Of a stretch of DNA of 64,000 nucleotides, positions 60,556 to 64,000 are shown in pieces (the stretch's first letter is position 1; every line of letters begins with the position of its first letter). A program made the translations under genes and the position numbers. The notes beneath the pieces were generated by a model that saw nothing but the letters and a program-made list of their open reading frames with translations, was not told where the DNA came from and ran no database searches. Origin of the DNA: Acidobacteriota bacterium (GTDB lineage: Bacteria > Acidobacteriota > UBA4820); contig JAKQCT010000078.1 in the NCBI GenBank assembly GCA_029559035.1, forward strand, positions 21,998-85,997, given 5' to 3'.

Positions 60556-63024
60556 TTGACAGGCAATTACCTCGATCTGATACCGAAAGGGAATGCTGCT
60601 TTCATGTTCGATGTTCCGGCAAGGGCATTTGAAGTGACCGCCGGTTCATCTTATGCGACTGCCGCCAAATTCCTTATTCCGGATGACGCGAGAGGCTTTT
60701 ATCCTGTCGTCGAGGCGAACGGGAGAAGCTCCGACCCGGACGGAAGTTATCCCTTTATCAACCTGTATCCGCGTGGGATTACCGCGTTTGCGGACATCAA
60801 CGGGGTATCCTTTGCTCCGCAAACAGGGAAGATATGGGTGGCGGACAGCAGCTCCGTACAGGAAGTTGATGTGTTCCTTCACGATCCCCAGCTCGGCGTC
60901 GCTTATACCGGTATCGTAAGCCCGTATATTTCAAGAGTGACGACCGGCGGCAAGATTCTTTATGTGGAGGGATACAGCGGCGTAACTACAGTGTGGCAGA
61001 TTGATGTCTCCACAGGGATAAGTACCAGCTATGCCGGCACGAAGGATGCGGGTTTTACTCGGTCTATATTGCCCCGTGGGATTGCTGTCGATCCCGACGG
61101 TTCAGCTTGTTACATAGCGGACGGAAACAACAGTAAGGTGGTGAAGATACCAGCGGGCGCCGGGTCCGGTACGACGATAAAGGACAACAGGGGCAACAGG
61201 ACGATCGCTTTCACCGATCCCTGCGGCATGGATGTAAGCGTGGGGCATCAGGTGTATGTTTCGTCAACAAACGGATGGATCTACCAGATCTATAGCCAGA
61301 CGGGGAGCGCTACGGACTCCAACCCCGGAAGCAGCGTCTATGCCCTTGAGATCGACAGGGATTACTCTACTTCCTCCTATGTTTATTACAACTGGAGCAA
61401 CAATCTTGGGATGTGCGAGGCTTTCAACCTGAACGAAGTCGGCTCGACCGGTCAGGCGAGCTACCACGGATCAGCCATATTCGGCACGAATGACGGCTAC
61501 CTCTCCGTCGAGCCTGATTGGTGTTTCTACGTGTCGAGACATTTTCCGCAGAGAGTGATACTGAACAATTCGGGGCAGAGCACAGGATACCCATCATCGT
61601 ACCAGTCTGCGGACAGGATAATCGAACTGCTTGCCTGGGGCTGGCCAAACCGTCCCCTTAAGCTGAGGGTCATCGATCCGCCTGACCTGAGCCCGTACGC
61701 TCCGGACAACGGGTGCCTGCAAACCGGGTGCGGCCCGTATCTTCCTTATGAGGCGAACGACAACATCGGCTCGACTGATTATGGGATATGCCAGTACGGC
61801 AATTGCAGCGATGTGGCAAATGTAACAAAGACGCTGACCTGCAACAGCAGCGGGTATGTGATCTTCTACCTGAAAGTTCCCGCTCGGTATTCTGGTGACA
61901 ATTTCCAGGTCGAAGTGCAGAAGACCAACTTCTCGGGAGGGGCTTTGCCCCAGACCCGCGTTGCGAACTTGTCGGCTGTATATACATCCTGGAAAAGAGT
62001 CTTCGTCGAGAGGGACAAGATGTTCAGAAAGGGGGGGATGCTTGCCGCTGACTTCGATCATTCTAGCTGTTCGCCCTGCAACGAGATAGAGCTTTTCGAC
62101 TGGACAAATATCGCGGACAATGACTCGATAGTTATCTTTGATTCTCAAAACACGGCGGAATCGGGAGGAGAGATCAGGACGGTGACAGATGTTTCTTCTC
62201 CTTCTGATGGAAAGGTTACCGTAACTTTAAGCTCAAATCTAGCGAAGGATTACATAGCCAGTATTCACCCGGAAACGGGAGCTTTGGATTTTACGTATGG
62301 AAATTCGGCAGGGGTTGGAGTGCTTTCAGGATGCGATTCCGCCTCGAACCAGATCAACGCTACAAACTCCTGCTATTACGAAGCCGACATGCGGGATATC
62401 GAAAAGACCTACAATGACACTTACGTTGAATTCTACGCCCCGAGGGACGGAATGGGAGCGGTGCCGTATGTTGGGAAACAAGTGCAATTTTATGGCTCAT
62501 CGACAGCTGATATGAATGCTAGGATGTATTTTAGGCTTATTTGGTGCAAGCATCAAAACTCTTCTTTAGATACTGGCAACTATCTTTACCTCCTTGGATG
62601 TCGAGGGGGAGATGTGGACTGTGCAGATATTAAGGCGGCTGTAGGTACTACAGAGTCAAACAACAAGTTATCTTATATTTTCAGGGAAACTCTAGGACAA
62701 TATGGTACTTGTCTTTCTTATACTTTCGATCAAATTAATCTGCACACACAAACATGCACAAAGCATGAGTATGGACATCAATTGCGTACTAATTGGGGGA
62801 TACACTTGGTGTGTTCCCCAGAATACTCCGAAGACGCTGGGATGCATGACGTAAGACCGTGGTGGGCTTATGAGACGGAAGGATGCCCAAATCCAAATCC
62901 TTGCTTGATGGATCCCAAAGGGGGAATTTATTCAGCGCCAAATGAAATTAATCGCTTTTGTAAGATGGATTTGCTTTTAGGGGATTCAAGTATCAGAACT
63001 TTAGAAGATCCTATCCCTTATTGA
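60556..63024 (+). CDS. Continuation: NHL-type propeller and HEYGH zincin-like domain
   Basis: Same frame as 59971-60522; 822 codons counted from a TTG without ribosome site, so it is unlikely to start here. NHL/SMP-30 style repeats (ISFAPQTGKIWVADSSS, GIAVDPDGSACYIADGNNSKV) fill about 70-260; a beta-rich middle has YLKVPARYSGDNFQVEV. The C-terminus has HEYGH in CTKHEYGHQLRTNWGIH, then CLMDPKGG and NRFCKMDLLLG, the HExGHQ...CLM...FC arrangement of some secreted zincin peptidases. Ends at TGA before a strong ribosome site of the next gene. A partial pseudogene unless the UAG is read. Confidence 0.68.
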   Translation: MTGNYLDLIPKGNAAFMFDVPARAFEVTAGSSYATAAKFLIPDDARGFYPVVEANGRSSDPDGSYPFINLYPRGITAFADINGVSFAPQTGKIWVADSSSVQEVDVFLHDPQLGVAYTGIVSPYISRVTTGGKILYVEGYSGVTTVWQIDVSTGISTSYAGTKDAGFTRSILPRGIAVDPDGSACYIADGNNSKVVKIPAGAGSGTTIKDNRGNRTIAFTDPCGMDVSVGHQVYVSSTNGWIYQIYSQTGSATDSNPGSSVYALEIDRDYSTSSYVYYNWSNNLGMCEAFNLNEVGSTGQASYHGSAIFGTNDGYLSVEPDWCFYVSRHFPQRVILNNSGQSTGYPSSYQSADRIIELLAWGWPNRPLKLRVIDPPDLSPYAPDNGCLQTGCGPYLPYEANDNIGSTDYGICQYGNCSDVANVTKTLTCNSSGYVIFYLKVPARYSGDNFQVEVQKTNFSGGALPQTRVANLSAVYTSWKRVFVERDKMFRKGGMLAADFDHSSCSPCNEIELFDWTNIADNDSIVIFDSQNTAESGGEIRTVTDVSSPSDGKVTVTLSSNLAKDYIASIHPETGALDFTYGNSAGVGVLSGCDSASNQINATNSCYYEADMRDIEKTYNDTYVEFYAPRDGMGAVPYVGKQVQFYGSSTADMNARMYFRLIWCKHQNSSLDTGNYLYLLGCRGGDVDCADIKAAVGTTESNNKLSYIFRETLGQYGTCLSYTFDQINLHTQTCTKHEYGHQLRTNWGIHLVCSPEYSEDAGMHDVRPWWAYETEGCPNPNPCLMDPKGGIYSAPNEINRFCKMDLLLGDSSIRTLEDPIPY

Positions 63025-63037
63025 TAAGGAGTGAAAG

Positions 63038-64000
63038 ATGAACGCAAAGCTTGAAAGCGTTATTTTTGTTTTGTTCGTCCTTTGTGGGCTCAGTATTCAT
63101 AGCCAGGAATTTTCCGTGAAGGTATCTCCTCAATCCATCAAATGCCCTCCAGGTGTTCCCAACAACGCAGAAATAGTAATAACAAATGTCAGTGGCAAGG
63201 ACATTTGGATAGCAGGTAGATCCCTAAAGGATGGCATTTCTATTGGGTTGCCTTCTTTAACAAACGAAAAAGGAGAGGATTTTAGCTGCATTCCCCCCAG
63301 CAGTCAGTCAATTGTAATGGCGAGACCTGATACGCCAATTGGCCATAAGGTTTTGTTCGGAAAAGGAGAAAGCTGGAAAATATCCTCAGGATCATTTGGT
63401 GAAGGATATTGTCCTCTGGAGAAGGACTTAACAGAAGTAAAAAAAGTAAAATATATGCTGACAATTAGGGTTATTGAAGGCCCTATTGTAAGGGATATCC
63501 GATATGCACAGGCAGTTGGTGAAATTGAGGTCGAATTCCAAAAACCTGAAGGAGAGGACCTTGCTTATATCAAGGCTGTGAAGGATTGGCTGAGCAAAGC
63601 AGATCCAAAAGAAATAAATGGATATACGGCGCAGGTTAAACCATTGACATGGGGAGAGCTTCTGTCTTCTTTTAGAATCCCGGTGAACCATATTCTCCTC
63701 CAAAAATTTCCCACATCGACTTATGCGGCCTATGCCATGTTCGGCAACCCCGGTTCTCCCCGTGTCGCAATGACACCGGAGGATTTTCTTGAAAAAGTAC
63801 ATAAGCCGAAATTCTTGAACGGGGCGTTTAAAACCGACGATAACCGGAACATTTTAAAAAACGAGAAGGGGGAAAACATCTGGCTGACCGCAGAGGACAT
63901 TCAAAGAGGAATCATCGAAAAAGGAGATCTTATTCTCAAGCATCATCCTGACTTTGTATATCGGGACGAGCTTCGGTTCAGGATGGCGCAGGCGTATATT
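63038..64000 (+). CDS. Secreted protein, 3' end beyond window
   Basis: ATG 63038 with AAGGAG seven bases upstream, open to the window end (321 codons). Signal peptide (SVIFVLFVLCGLSIHSQ), then PGVPNNAEIVITNVSGKDIWI, an Ig/CARDB-like beta region, and a helical segment with ILKHHPDFVYRDELRFRMA. Family not recognised. AT-rich like its upstream neighbour; 13 bases after its stop, so probably the same transcript. Confidence 0.65.
   Translation, partial: MNAKLESVIFVLFVLCGLSIHSQEFSVKVSPQSIKCPPGVPNNAEIVITNVSGKDIWIAGRSLKDGISIGLPSLTNEKGEDFSCIPPSSQSIVMARPDTPIGHKVLFGKGESWKISSGSFGEGYCPLEKDLTEVKKVKYMLTIRVIEGPIVRDIRYAQAVGEIEVEFQKPEGEDLAYIKAVKDWLSKADPKEINGYTAQVKPLTWGELLSSFRIPVNHILLQKFPTSTYAAYAMFGNPGSPRVAMTPEDFLEKVHKPKFLNGAFKTDDNRNILKNEKGENIWLTAEDIQRGIIEKGDLILKHHPDFVYRDELRFRMAQAYI

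Overview
This is a gene-dense, mostly GC-rich (roughly 55-60% by eye) chromosomal window from an uncultured-looking Gram-negative bacterium. Lipobox and signal-peptide proteins, a patatin lipoprotein, PssA/Psd phospholipid synthesis, a ccmABCD haem-export cluster, Ser/Thr kinase and PEGA signalling, and a fused B12-radical SAM/DUF2344 protein are all seen in deltaproteobacterial and acidobacterial-type phyla. I cannot place it more precisely from sequence alone. A selD gene with an in-frame UGA at the Sec position shows that the organism probably decodes selenocysteine.

Layout. 0-7.4 kb: a partial zinc-ribbon gene, a ZIP metal transporter, a HEAT-repeat protein, an acyl-CoA dehydrogenase, and a tightly overlapping four-gene operon (cysteine hydrolase, flavoprotein, RlmN-like radical SAM enzyme, ThiD). 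7.5-15.8 kb: one minus-strand signalling operon (GAF/GGDEF cyclase, Ser/Thr kinase with PEGA repeats, secreted propeller-like protein, secreted PEGA protein, selD). 16-19 kb: ccmABCD plus a SAM-hydroxide adenosyltransferase; ccmD is a 47-codon gene that is easily missed. 19-19.6 kb: tRNA-Gly followed by a 185-bp tandem repeat carrying the tRNA 3' end. 19.7-26.7 kb: response regulator, TrxB, M32 carboxypeptidase, tRNA-Arg and tRNA-His, and a gene-free kilobase. 25.8-32 kb: phospholipid genes, a nucleotidyltransferase, CYTH, IMPACT, STAS, Pta and HU. 32-37 kb: glycerate kinase, HemW and the B12-radical SAM protein. 37-43 kb: secreted and lipoprotein genes, including a large gluzincin-like protein. 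43.8-48.5 kb: the complete pyruvate dehydrogenase operon. 49.8-52.1 kb: a second pta with ackA. 52.3-55 kb: membrane proteins. 55.3-64 kb: a more AT-rich accessory segment with a methyltransferase-nuclease fusion, an inverted array of 21-bp repeats, a duplicated helical protein, and a secreted zincin-like gene broken by UAG.

Metabolically, PDH plus Pta and AckA would convert pyruvate to acetate with substrate-level ATP, while acyl-CoA dehydrogenase suggests fatty or branched acyl-CoA oxidation. The ccm genes imply c-type cytochromes. The most unusual items are the tRNA-tail tandem repeat (resembling the E. coli tyrT/rtT arrangement), the mirror-image 21-bp repeat array upstream of a strongly translated gene, the RlmN-family enzyme missing its resolving cysteine, and the methyltransferase whose AT-rich middle suggests target-domain exchange.
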